This document shows, piece after piece, positions 11,063-21,959 of a DNA stretch of 64,000 bases. Location of the stretch: NCBI GenBank assembly GCA_018350325.1, contig JAEVLN010000014.1, positions 1,948,001-2,012,000 of the forward strand, written 5' to 3'. Source of the DNA: Globodera rostochiensis. Taxonomy: Eukaryota > Nematoda > Chromadorea > Rhabditida > Heteroderidae. The first letter of the stretch is position 1; every line of letters begins with the position of its first letter. The translations under genes were made by a program, and so were the position numbers. Under the pieces are notes generated by a model. That model was given only the letters and a program-made list of their open reading frames with translations. It was not told the origin of the DNA and made no database searches.

Positions 11063-14003
11063 ATGGATAAAATGGAAGATTCGCAGAAATTGCACACAGG
11101 CCTTGTTGTTCGAGTATATTTTTCGTTTGATATTGGAGGGGGGGGGGGACCTAAAAATTGCAATTTCATTTGTACGGATTTCGGTTAAAGCAAGAATTTT
11201 CTTTTTCACTCTTCTTTGGTTTACACTATTCAAGTAGCAATTGTGTACTTCTTTAGACTACTCGCGAATACCTTGTGATCTGGTCGAATGTCCATGATTT
11301 GGTTCGGGCACCGGAATTCGGGCTGAATTCTCAGGTTTTGAATTTAAACAGAAGCAACAAATTCCTATTTTACTATATTAGTGGCCGATTGGTTCTTGGG
11401 TTAAATACAGAGCAATCGCTGATGACAGGACGTCGAATCGTTTGGATCCTGACATGTGCCAAAGTTTTACGGCGTATGAAATTCTCCGTGAACCAAATAG
11501 TCCACTTCCGGAAGTTAATGTTCGTCGAGAAAATGGTGATGTGCAAATAGAGGTGAATTGCATAAGTCCAATTGAAGTTAATTGCCCTTTGTTTATCGCT
11601 TTTTAGCTTGTTACATATGTTGTTGCAGCTCCTCTGCGCTACTTGGATTCAAATACCATCCTTGTAGACGATTTCTTTTTGGGACCTATACTCGGCTATG
11701 ATGCTGAATTGATTCGTGTGTTCGAGGAGAACCTCAACGAGTTGATTGAAGTTCGTCTTTATTTTTCAAACCAAATTTTCGTATATGATTTTTAAAGCTG
11801 AAAGTGATGTTCACTGAACAGCATCCCGAGCATGCGCGGTTTGTTGCATTTGCATTCAAAAATGATTCGAATGGCGAATGGATCGAGGTTTGTTTGTTTT
11901 TGTTTGTATGAAATTGGCTCTTAAATCATTTGACTGTTTCAGTTGAAAAATGTGCTGCCGTTTTTGTCAAAAGAACTTCAAGATCCGGTTTTTTCTGGTC
12001 GGAAAGAGTTTGGTACGTTTGCAAAGAAAGCTTTGCCTGTTGCACTTGAGGAGAACGGCATCGAGAATTGCCCCCCTTCCACCAGCAACAACAAGTTTCG
12101 ATTGGTCGATGAGCCGCTGAACCACCGGCCAATTGCTCCAAAATATGACGAAATTGGTTCCACCGATGAGGGGGTGACTGACGATGAACCTTTGGCAGAG
12201 AGAGCAAATGGTCACAAAATTATCGAATTCGAAAGTGAAGAGGACGGAGGAGAAAGTGTTATTGTAACGAAAGAGGAAAGAGCGGCAGATATTATTGCGG
12301 AGATGTCCCATTATCAGAAAGAACATTCGGGGGAAGCAAGAAGAAAGGTGAGCTAGAATTACTGAACTTTGCTTTGTTTTTTATTGTTTTATGACAGAGT
12401 TTAGCAGAAATTATATTTCCCATTTAGCGTTCTTTTGGACTCGTTGTTGAGAAAATGCTTGACTACGCTGTTATTTACACCAAAAAATTTGGCCTTGCGA
12501 TTTTGCCGTCTTCGCGCTTTCCGAGGTCTTCCATTGTGTCATTTATTCATTCTCTGAAGCGCTCTGTTACAAACCAAAACTGCTCGTTTCTTTCCCGCCC
12601 GCATCGAAAGCGGAATAAAAGTCCGGACCATTGACCGCAAAAAATCCCATGCGAATATCTGACAGATAATTATACTTAATATTAGTTGTTTTCGATGGAT
12701 TTAAGAATTTGCAGAAAGTTTTGGAACGATTTGGGGTGGGGGGGGGGGAACGATGCGAGGAGGAAACGTGTGCAGTATTTTTGTAGTAACTTAGTGATTT
12801 TGTGATGTGTTGTACCCTCTGAATTACAATAATTTCTTTTTAAGTCTTCAACAGTTCGACTCGATGTGTGTTGTTGGCCAATGGCTGTTGGCCGCTATTG
12901 TGGAGGTTCCGGACTGTTCATCCCTAGCCCTTACCTTTTCCCATATGTGTCTTCCGCCATTTGAACGGACGAGTCAAGAGAACGTTCAGACGAGTGTCAA
13001 TTTGCAGGGCAAAGTTGAGGTTATTTTAAAGGAATTTGGACTTGGGACATATCGAAGTTTGGAATTTTGAATTCGCATTTATTAATTCATAGATTTTGCT
13101 CAACTGCGACTTTTCCGTTGCCAACATGAAATCGTTGAGTGCCGATCAATACCTTTTGTCCACAGAGCTCGGCGATGTTATCGTCAGTGAGCGGTTTATT
13201 CGGCGGAATGGTTTCTTAATTATTCTAACCCAATTTTATGATTTTATATTTAGAAATTTTCGAAAATGTTTCCAATGTTTGGGTTCGTTATATTGGAGGC
13301 AAGTATTTTTTCTGGGAAATTGACAGTGAAGCCAAATTAACTACGGTTGGTGAATTTTCTACTCATACACTACTATTATTACACAAAACCACTGGGATTA
13401 TATTTTTTACCCACCGGGTGGTCGGTCACATATTCGGATGGTATGAAGTTTGAAAAGAATATGGTATTCCATTAAATTCTGTGTTCTATTTGTGGCCCAG
13501 GGTTTTTGGGTAATTGTTTTACCGCCATTTGATCGTTACAAGTTAAGGACGACGACATTGTCTCTGTTTATGACGACGCACCAACTTCCTGTGTTCCAAC
13601 AGAATTGGAATCGGTTTTCACATCGGTCAATTTTCTGGGAAATGAACAAGTTCATGACACTGAGATGGAGGAGGATCACTTGGGCTGCGATGGGCAAAAT
13701 GGGGTGAATGGAAATCACGTCGAAGCTGGGGTTGGCATTGAAGCTGTCCAAAATAACTTGGAGGACCACTCGGACTGCGATGGGCATAATGAAGTGAACG
13801 GAATCCTTGTCGAAGTTGAGGTCGACATTGTGTGCACGACTGAGGCTGTCCAAAATAACTCCTTGCCGACGACTGACTCGAGTACAGTGCGGTCACCAAT
13901 CGCGGCCACCGCTTCAACAGGACTTCTCATCGCTTTACAACTATGCAAAAGTTTTTTGGCCTTGCACGAACAAGGAAGCTTCGACGGACGAACAGAAAAC
14001 TAA
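11063..14003 (+). CDS. unrecognised multi-exon protein with C-terminal internal duplication
   Basis: I do not recognise this protein. Exons read in order: MDKMEDSQKLHTGLVVR; TTREYLVIWSNVHDLVRAPE; WPIGSWVKYRAIADDRTSN; LVTYVVAAPLRYLDSNTI; LKVMFTEQHPEHARFVAFA; and a long one from 11943 with LSKELQDPVFSGRKEFGTFA and an acidic segment. Later exons contain NVSNVWVRYIGGKYFFWEID, faintly like a Tudor fold. The C-terminus has two tandem copies of about 30 residues (13671-13760 and 13761-13863) sharing CDG.N.VNG..VE and EAVQNN; copy two has four extra residues. The join around 12500-12850 is uncertain, and two genes remain possible. The 207-bp spacing from the upstream gene and the acceptor at the ATG suggest an operon-like arrangement. 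Confidence 0.55.
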
Positions 14004-14779
14004 CTCCACTTTGAACAGCGAAGAAAAAAAAAAATGGATTGAGGTAATTGGTGATCCTCAATTGAAACACGGTTCTGATCTTCTTAAACGATTTTGCATT
14101 CTCCAGAACGGAGTGTAACTGATAAAAACGATATCCCATTCCGCCAATCTGATACATTTCGTGACAACGATCGTTTTCTATCGAGTTTTTAGTGACCATT
14201 TTTTAGTCTTTTACTTTTTGGTGACTAAAATAGTACTTAAATGACTATTTTGGGATTTTTCGAAAAATCCTTAAGCGAAATGCACCTAACGATCGACTTT
14301 TTTTCCTATTCAAAAAATGTACCCCCCAAAAAAGGACTTTTTCAAGGCTAAAAATTCTGACCTCCAAAAAATGCAACTTTTAAGATTCTCCATATTTTTA
14401 ATTTTTTTACTTATTGCTTTTGTTTGAATTGTTATCAAAAAAATGAATTTTGATTAATAAATATCGCGAAATTTTTTTGGACAGTTTACACCCCTATCTG
14501 GCATTTTTTATTGACTATTTTGGCCTTTCTAAGGGATTATTTTGACTATTTTTAAAGTTTTTAGGGATTAAAAACCGGTCCCTACTTATAACATTTGGCC
14601 AAACTGCTTTCGATGATGTGCTTTCAGCAAAGAATTCGCTATCCATTTCAATTGTCGCTTTTTATCTTTACATGTTTAAAGTTTTGAATAAATTAAGCAA
14701 TAAATAATTAGTGATATAAAAGCAATGGCAATATTTGAAAGTAAAAGCCCTAACCGATCGAGTGAAACATTATCAAACA
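14004..14779. other. AT-rich intergenic region
   Basis: No gene is seen between the converging ends at 14003 (plus) and 14780 (minus). Short phrases such as GACTATTTTGG recur several times between 14235 and 14560, suggesting a degraded simple repeat. Nothing else stands out. Confidence 0.4.
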
Positions 14780-16510
14780 TCATTTTGTGTATTTGTAGAA
14801 CCCCTCGCCAGACTTCAGCCCGAATTTGCCGTCGGCAACCAAATTATCCAGACATTTGATCGGGTGGAATAGCGTCTCTTCCGGGTATTTCTCGTTCCAC
14901 CCTGAAGTGTTAAAGATTAATGTCGTAATAATAGAGTTGGCAGACGCATTTAGGGGGGGGGGGAGGGGTACGTACTTCAAATTTTTCCCCGGGACCTCTC
15001 CCATTTTAGCTTCCGGTTACTGTATTTTTAAAATCTTGATTCCAAATCTCTCAACTAATTGAGTCAAAAATTCTCCCGCCCAAAACCCCTAATTTGTGAA
15101 AACATCTTCCCCTACTCTAAAGAGGTGCCGATTTCAGAATGATTTGTGCAATAAATCATTTTTTTGAAAATTTAGTGTTTTCTATGCCCTTCCAAATACC
15201 ACCAAAACACCTTTTTATTGAGTTTGAAAAATTGTCGTACCTCTGACGATGGATTGCGTTGTATCGAGCCCAACATAATCGGCCAATTGAAATGGTCCCA
15301 TCGGATAGCCGGCACCCAACTTCATCGCCTGGTCAATGTCCTCTTTGGTCGCATCGCTGCGGTCTAACATTCGCATGGCCTCCAGCATATAGGGAACCAA
15401 CAAACGGTTGACGATGAACCCCGGGGTGTCCTGAAAAGCAAAGCTGTGAAGGAACCCGCACGGATGGCGACGCTCACCTTGCAAATAACGGTCGTCTTGC
15501 CAATGCTTTTGCCGTAGTTCAACAGCACATCGAAAGTTTCCTCACTGGTACTGTCAAAACGAACGACCTAAACAGTAAATCGAGGACTTTATACCGTTCA
15601 TGTGCAGTGGATACCGCAACACTTCACTTTGTTTACCTCGAGAAGCTTCATAACCGGCACCGGGTTGAAGAAGTGCAACCCTCCAAAACAGTCCTTTCGC
15701 TTCAAATTAGCCGCAATATCCGCCAATTTCAATGAAGAAGTGTTTGTGGCCATTTTTGCCGTTCTAACAAACGAATACATTTAAAATGGGAATTTTCGAA
15801 CGAATTTGCCTAGGCATGGACGATTCAACTTGGGCGAATAATTTCCGTTTTACGTCCAAATTCTCAACGACTGCTTCAATGACCAAATCTGCTTCTGAGA
15901 CGGCCTGCCCAATGTTGGTCGACAGTGAGATATTAGAAAGCACGCGTGTGACAAGATCATTCTGCTTCTAAACTTTGATTGGAGTTAAAATTGTTTTTTT
16001 GCCTTCAAATTTGAGCCCCGAATTTTAAATCACCGATCCGGATTCCAGAACTAAAAAACCCCGGACTGGACACCAGGGGTAAAACATCCGTATCGGGTTA
16101 AAGTCACAATTGATCAAATAATATTTTAATTCTAATAACACCAAAATTGTTTTTAAAAATCAAAGAAACTCATTCTTTCAAACTTTTTTGAGGTGCGGAA
16201 CCAGTCAGTTCGGCGCGATCAGAGAAAACTTTAGCCAAACCCGGAGATTCGGTCCATTATTGAATTCTGCGCTCACTTTGGAATCATTTTCGAATTGTTT
16301 CTTGGCCACCCTTTTGATGCTGCTCTCAATGCCGCTCTTTGCCTTGTCAATGATTGCCTGATTCTGGTCGACGAGCACAACTTTGACATTTGCCTGTGCA
16401 CTAACTTGTGCAATGCCCGCTCCCATCAGACCCGAACCAATCACCGTTAGATTCTTAACCATCGGTTCGGTTGAATAAAAGCGTTGTGCACTTTTCACAA
16501 ACGAAAACAT
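14780..16510 (-). CDS. 3-hydroxyacyl-CoA dehydrogenase, mitochondrial short-chain type
   Basis: Catalyses the NAD-dependent third step of fatty-acid beta-oxidation in the mitochondrial matrix. The N-terminus ([16 protein letters not shown]) looks like a mitochondrial presequence. It is followed by the Rossmann motif [18 protein letters not shown], then [35 protein letters not shown], and the catalytic block [17 protein letters not shown]. The C-terminal dimer domain has [20 protein letters not shown] and [18 protein letters not shown], ending [14 protein letters not shown] before the stop at 14780. About 300 residues, as usual for HADH. Several introns interrupt it; one contains an 11-base G run (14953-14963). 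Frame is intact across the inferred joins. Confidence 0.93.
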
Positions 16511-17877
16511 TTCGACGCGTCTTAAAAAAAAAGTAGGTAAAAATGTTTACGATCTTTTTAGTTTCACTAAATTATGTGTTTTATTTCACTTTCCGTTTTT
16601 TTAGTTTTAATTTAACGATCTTAAAGTTTTTTAGCTTCAGTACTGAAAGTAACTACTCTTCAATGTCCTTTGGGGACTGACTTTAGGCTCCGAAACGTTT
16701 ATATTGGCATAGTACCGCGCACGTGGCCTTCGGTACTTTCCCGTTTTGCGGCCCCCTCCCCAAATCTGCTGGAAATATCATATGGGGTTTCAAGGCTGCT
16801 GATCACGAATCTGACATTATTTATTGCTCTGACAACATCTATGATTTTTAAATAATATTAATTCATTTCACATTTAAATATTTAATTTAATTTATTTTAA
16901 ATAAAATGTTAATGAGATAGGTAGTCCAATCTTACGCTGGACACAAACCAGACAACAATTTTCACATTACATAAATTATAAATGGTTAGGGACCAGGGAT
17001 GGGCGGAAATTTATTTTCAAAAAACGGAAAAACGGAAATATTTTTAACGGAAAACGGAAAAAAGGGCCAAAAACAACGGAAAACGGAAAAAAGGGCCAAA
17101 AACAACGGAAAACGGAATTCCGCCCATCCCTGATAGGGACAGTAAAAGGGGTACGGGACAAGGGAATTTGTCCTTCGCTTTTATCTTCCCATTGACGACC
17201 GTATTTTGCACATTAAACAAATTGAAATCGATACATCAGTCCTTTGGGAATTGCCGCCCCCCGCCACTCCGAAGTGCCCTCGGCCGAAGCAGACAAAATC
17301 CACAAACTCCACAGCTGGCTTCTCCTCTCACCGATAGTTTCAAGTTTCACCATAATCTTCGATTGGCGGGGCCTTCACCCACCCCCAATTAACAGCGGTT
17401 TTTTCCATTTTCCACCTTTGATGTTGAGAAATGATATTGAGAGAGTAATGTGACGGGTGTTCAATGCCGATGCCATCAATGCCGATGCCATCATTGATGT
17501 GAGTGAATGGAACTGACTGACAATGAGAGGAAATGGCCGAGGAAACGGTCCAACATTATGTCGATGAGATGGGACAAGCAGTCGGATGATATTTCAGCTG
17601 CTGCTGTTCACTGGCATCTGATCAGTTGGATGATCCCCCCCCCCCCCACGGCAAAAGGAGTGGGGAGGGGAGGGGAGGGGTCAATCACTTGCTCTCCCGA
17701 AAATCAGTGAATAAACGGAGGCTCAGAAGCTGCCTGCCCCCACTCCCTCCCCTCCCTTACAAATTGTTGTAAGCGCTGATCCCTTCCCATGCCTAAAGCT
17801 TCAGCTTAAAACTTTCCATGGTACCGCCGCCGCCGGTGATTTGATTCTCGTCCGTTGCTGCCAAATTTGTCTACAAA
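16511..17877. other. intergenic region containing a MITE
   Basis: Between the HADH start and the peptidase start I see no gene. It contains the 139-bp inverted-repeat element at 16994-17132, a short direct repeat of ATGCCGATGCCATC around 17463-17495, a C run at 17635-17647, and GGGGA repeats just after it. Confidence 0.5.
16986..17140. mobile_element. hAT-type MITE with 15-bp TIRs and near-perfect 8-bp target duplication
   Basis: The element runs from 16994 to 17132 (139 bp). Its first 15 bases, CAGGGATGGGCGGAA, are an exact reverse complement of its last 15. It is flanked by ttagggac (16986-16993) and atagggac (17133-17140), which match at seven of eight positions. A CAGGG-type terminus and 8-bp duplication are known hallmarks of hAT transposons. 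The interior is a low-complexity mix of AACGGAAAA repeats with no coding capacity, so the element must depend on a transposase elsewhere. The family assignment follows from these hallmarks. Confidence 0.8.
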
Positions 17878-20194
17878 ATGAAAGAGAGGACGAAACGCGT
17901 GCTGTTCACTGCCGGCGCCATCTTCGCATTCGCCACGACGTTCGCTCTGTTCGGGCTGATCTTCTACCAACTTTTCCGGCCGGACAGTCGAGAAGTGAAT
18001 TGTTTTTATAACTCATTTGGGGTCTAATTACCTTTTTTAGAAGGCTTAATGAGTTTTTTTGAAGGGAGGAGACCAAAAATGGTGCCTGCCCCTATTAAAA
18101 AGATATCGAAACATTTAAAAGGCTATCGCATACATTTTGAATTGAATTCTTATAAATAAATTTATGCGTATAAAACAGCCGAACATTTGGCAGGACTTTA
18201 CAACGCTCCTCACAAATCAGGGTTCTTTGGATGCCGAAACCGCCGCCGGTCTGTCGTCCATGCCGGGCAACACCCACCCCCTCTCCGGCACGCCGCAACC
18301 CTCCAAATTTGTGCCGACTTCGTCTTCGAGTGCCCTCCCCCTCCGCCCACCCCCCTCTTCCCCGGCCGCCCATTCACCGCCCCGACGGCGACTCCGAAAA
18401 CTGTGGGAGGCGCGAAACGACGAGGAAAGGGCCAATTTGTTAGTGCAAAGCGTCAATTTGAACCCGAACTCAACTTGGAGCGCGCAGCTGAACAAATTTG
18501 CGATTGGGTGGGCTTTTATTGTTTTTAGCAAATTGACCCCCGCGGGGGAATAACAGGAAATAGGATGAATGAAGCTCAAATGATTTCAGTCCAAACCAAA
18601 TTGCTTTCTGACTCACTGAATTAGAAGAATGTATCGTTCGTTTGGATTCTAACCGTTGAATTAATTATCTATCGCAGACTTAAACCCCTTGGCGAAATGC
18701 TCAACTTCTCTCGTAGCTTTGACCCGTTGAACACAACCTTCATGATGGCTCCCAATCGTCTGAAAGCAATTGAAGAGCTTGTTACAAAGGTCCTTTCGTT
18801 GCTAAATCATTGCTAATTGTTCGTTCGTCCAAAAGGTGTTCCAACCTTTATACGACCAGCATCTGATCGGGTTGACCAATCGATCGAAATACCCTCCGCC
18901 CGACAGATTCAATTCGGCCCAGCGTTGGCCAAAGTGTGCTCAGTCAATTTTGCGGGTTCGAGACCAGGGCGGCTGTGGCTCTTGTTGGGTAACGTTGCGC
19001 GACATTAAATGCCATTCTTTTCCCATCGAAGGCCGTAGCGGCAGTTTCGGTGATGTCCGACCGAATTTGCATTGCCTCCGAGGGCCAATCGGTGGAAAGT
19101 CTGTCGGCACAGCAGCTGATCGAATGCTGTGACTATTGTGGAGGGTAATTCTGATCGGGCAATTTATGATTGGTTGGGGTTAAATGGATTAATTGGCTTT
19201 TGGGGGGGGGGTGGTTTGTCGGCATTGGTTTTGAGAGGCGACCCTTTCGGATGGTCCGATGGCATTTTGGTTGGCTGCTTCAACTCCTTTCTTAACAGCT
19301 GCACCGGCGCCCCCAACTCCTTCTTCCCATTCCTTTATTGGCACCAGGAGGGCATCGTTTCCGATCGCTGTTTCCCTTACACAATTGCCCGCGACTGTGG
19401 CTATCCGTGCCCTCCGTCGGAGTTTGAAAACCCGCGCGGAGTTGGCAACTGTTCGTGCGGCGGGCAACAATGTGCGGACAGGCAACTGAGGCCGACCAGA
19501 CTTCGGGGTTGGACAAGTGAAGACCGGCCCTTTCCGTACCAATTTCTGGCGTTTGAATCAAAAAGGCTGAGCTTAATCTGATCCGAGCGGCCGGAAAACT
19601 ATCAATTAAGCAAAGTACGTGTACAAACTCGGCAGTTTGGACGAAGAGGAGAATTTCTTCCCCCCGTCGCTTTTGCAACGCCTCAAAATTCAGCCGCCCA
19701 AAACATTACCTTCCGGCAGAGCGATGCGTTCGTTGGACTTGCTGAAGCGGGAACTGCTCACGCACGGGCCGGTGATGCTGTGCTTCAGCGTCTACGAGGG
19801 ATTCATGCACTTTTACGACGGTTTGTCCATTTTAGTGCCTGTCTCAGGTGCCCTTCTCCAAAAGTCGCACCGTTCCCACAAAATAAATGAATCACTGTGA
19901 TTATTCACTCTTGCAGGAGTGTACGACTTCGACCTGCTGCCAGGGGAAGTGCATGTTTACGATCATTGTGCCAAGGTGATCGGTTGGGGCCGTCAGAGGC
20001 GACCTAATGCGTCCGGAGGAGCCGTTCAGCAAGAATATTTGCTGCTGGTCAACAGCTGGTCGTCCCTGTGGGCGAAAGACGGTCCGATAAACAAATTGCC
20101 CGAGTGCATTTGGCCGTTTTCAGGCACTTTCAAAATAGACTTGGCCCAGCTGGGCCGTTCCCACAGCGATCTCTTCGCTGGAGTGCCTCTTTGA
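17878..20194 (+). CDS. membrane-anchored papain-family (C1A) peptidase, cathepsin B/TINAL-like
   Basis: Exon 1 encodes a short basic N-terminus and one hydrophobic segment (FTAGAIFAFATTFALFGLIF), predicting a type II signal-anchor. A Ser/Pro-rich stalk follows (18180-18450), then a propeptide-like region. The catalytic domain has DQGGCGSCWAVA across an intron, giving the oxyanion Gln and catalytic Cys. SAQQLIECCDYCGGCTGAPN follows, then GIVSDRCFPYTI with a Cys-rich insertion. The His is in YDHCAKVIGWG and the Asn in LLLVNSWSSLW. All catalytic residues are present, unlike vertebrate TINAG proteins, which lack an active Cys. Cys spacing is nearer cathepsin B/TINAL than cathepsin L. The occluding-loop His pair of cathepsin B is not evident. 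Stop at 20194. Exon borders are inferred; an alternative upstream exon cannot be excluded. Confidence 0.82.
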
Positions 20195-20922
20195 GTGAAT
20201 GTGACGCATTTCGTCAAAAGATCTCAGCGCGTCGAAAGAACGAACAATGCCCCCCCCCCAACAAATGTACAATTTCCCCCCCCCCCCCCCCCTCCGTCGT
20301 TAATAAGTGTTTTTATGCTCAAATGTGTGCGCAATGAGAAGAAAGCCTCCAAAGGGTCCGTCGTCCATCCCAAAGCCAGCGAATCCATTGAACACTCACA
20401 GGCAGAGCACGGGCTTTTTGGAAGTTTCGGGCGGTCACTCCCCCCCCCCCCCGGTGAATTCCCTCCGTCCGTCCCCAATTTAATTTCTTTTGTCCACTCT
20501 TTTGTCAGCCCTTCAAATGCTTCTTCGATCACTCCGATTTGCCCCCCCCCCCCGACCACCACCACCCACCTCGCATTCTGTTTGTCCAAAGTACCATTTT
20601 TAGCATAATTTAACCGATCATTTTTTTCTGCACTTGAAATGACTGTTTGTTAGCTGCAAATCCCGCCTCCACCGCCGGTGTTGCCCCACCCCTCGATTCG
20701 ATCTCGATCCCTCCGTCCCCTCAGTCCATCGCCTCCCCCCCCCCCTCCCCCCCCCCCCTCAGCTGCACGTTTACATAAATGTGGACTGAGCTTTATCTTC
20801 TTAGACCACACCATGTGTTTATAACTTTTCGAGTAGAGATCGGATTGAGATTCTCGACCGAAATCTTGATCGGTCCTCAAGTTCGAGTTCTCTCATTCGA
20901 GTAGCTTTTCATTTTGCCAGAG
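20195..20922. other. intergenic region rich in C runs
   Basis: No gene is recognised. The plus strand carries many C runs, including 20276-20292 (17) and 20440-20452 (13), plus an interrupted C-rich tract at about 20728-20758. The region would form G-rich RNA if transcribed from the minus strand. Confidence 0.5.
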
Positions 20923-21275
20923 ATGTTTATGAAACGGTCTCTTCCTCTCCTTCTCCTTATTTTGCTCCTTTTGCTCGTCTCATTAGTCGTCGGCTACAGC
21001 CCCTCAGGCAGTGCCAAAGGCCACCATATGAAATTGCGAAAGCGAATCAATTACAGTGACGGGGGAGTTTTGGGACTGAACGCGGCACGGAAGACGCGAA
21101 TGCCGACACGCAAAATGGTGGAGAAGCCGCGAATGCGCTTTAAGGGTAAGTCTTTGCGCCTCGGGGGCGGCGGCATTCCTTTTGATCGAAGAAATGCAAA
21201 TGGCCGACACTTTAAGTTACGGGAGGCAGCAAATTAGCACCCAAACACAACACAATAACGGCACATCACCAATGA
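20923..21275 (+). CDS. small secreted basic peptide (unknown)
   Basis: The ATG at 20923 follows the acceptor-like string TTTTCATTTTGCCAG by two bases, suggesting a trans-spliced start. The N-terminus is a strong signal peptide (LPLLLLILLLLLVSLVVG). The mature part is very basic, with many Lys/Arg and KRINYSD, RKTRMPTRKMVEKPRMRFK. A consensus GTAAGT donor begins at 21146 and an acceptor ends at 21237. If that intron is used, the protein ends KAPKHNTITAHHQ at 21275; if not, it reads to a stop at 21237. Without Cys pairs it is not a defensin-like fold. Neuropeptide precursor, antimicrobial peptide or secreted effector are all possible; I cannot choose. Confidence 0.5.
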
Positions 21276-21959
21276 ATGGCACGGCGTAACAAAAAAGGAG
21301 GCACTGCGGCATTTATTGCGATAATAAAAGATAAATCATTTTGGCATTTGGCCATTCGATATGCAATTCACAATCCTTATATTTATATCAACAGAGAATA
21401 AGCCAATAAAAGAATTTAATTTTTAATAATTATTTACTTAAACAATTTTTTTTGAATAAAAAGCGCAAAGGAAAAGCATTCGCCGCACAAATGACAAACA
21501 AACAAATTATTTGTTAGGGGCGCTGACCGGAACTCCAAAAACCGTGCCGGTTTTTCCTCGAGCAACTCTAATATAATTGAAAGGTCTTGTCGAGTTTTCT
21601 TGGCCAATTTTTTAAAATTCTGTATAAATTCCGGATTTCCCTTAATTTTTCGGAATTTGGGCACAAAATATCCGGAATCCAGATCCACTGGCGCACATCC
21701 TTACTCTCGACTGCATCCCTAACTTCAAATTGGACTTTTAAGTACCTAATTACGAGAGTTAAATGAACTTAGTCTTTTGAAAAACTGTCAGTCATTACGC
21801 GTCAGTAACCTTAATGACCTTTTAAGGTCAGGTCATTTAGCAAAAAGGCCGGCGGCCATCGTTCTAAACGACGGTATAAACGGCGAGTGAGTGAGTAAAA
21901 CTATTCGTTGAGAACTAACAAAATGAAGACGGCGATTTGATTGTAAGAATTGAGATCGA
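21276..21959. other. AT-rich intergenic region
   Basis: This is the 3' flank of the secreted-peptide gene and of the minus-strand SLC17 gene. An 84-codon minus frame (21688 to 21434) encodes a basic stretch ending near CHLCGECFS, but no start context, splice signals or known family support it. Confidence 0.35.

Noticed and set aside
21434..21688. 84-codon minus-strand frame with CHLCGEC
   Set aside because: A single short Cys cluster and no homologue I recognise; too weak to annotate as a gene.
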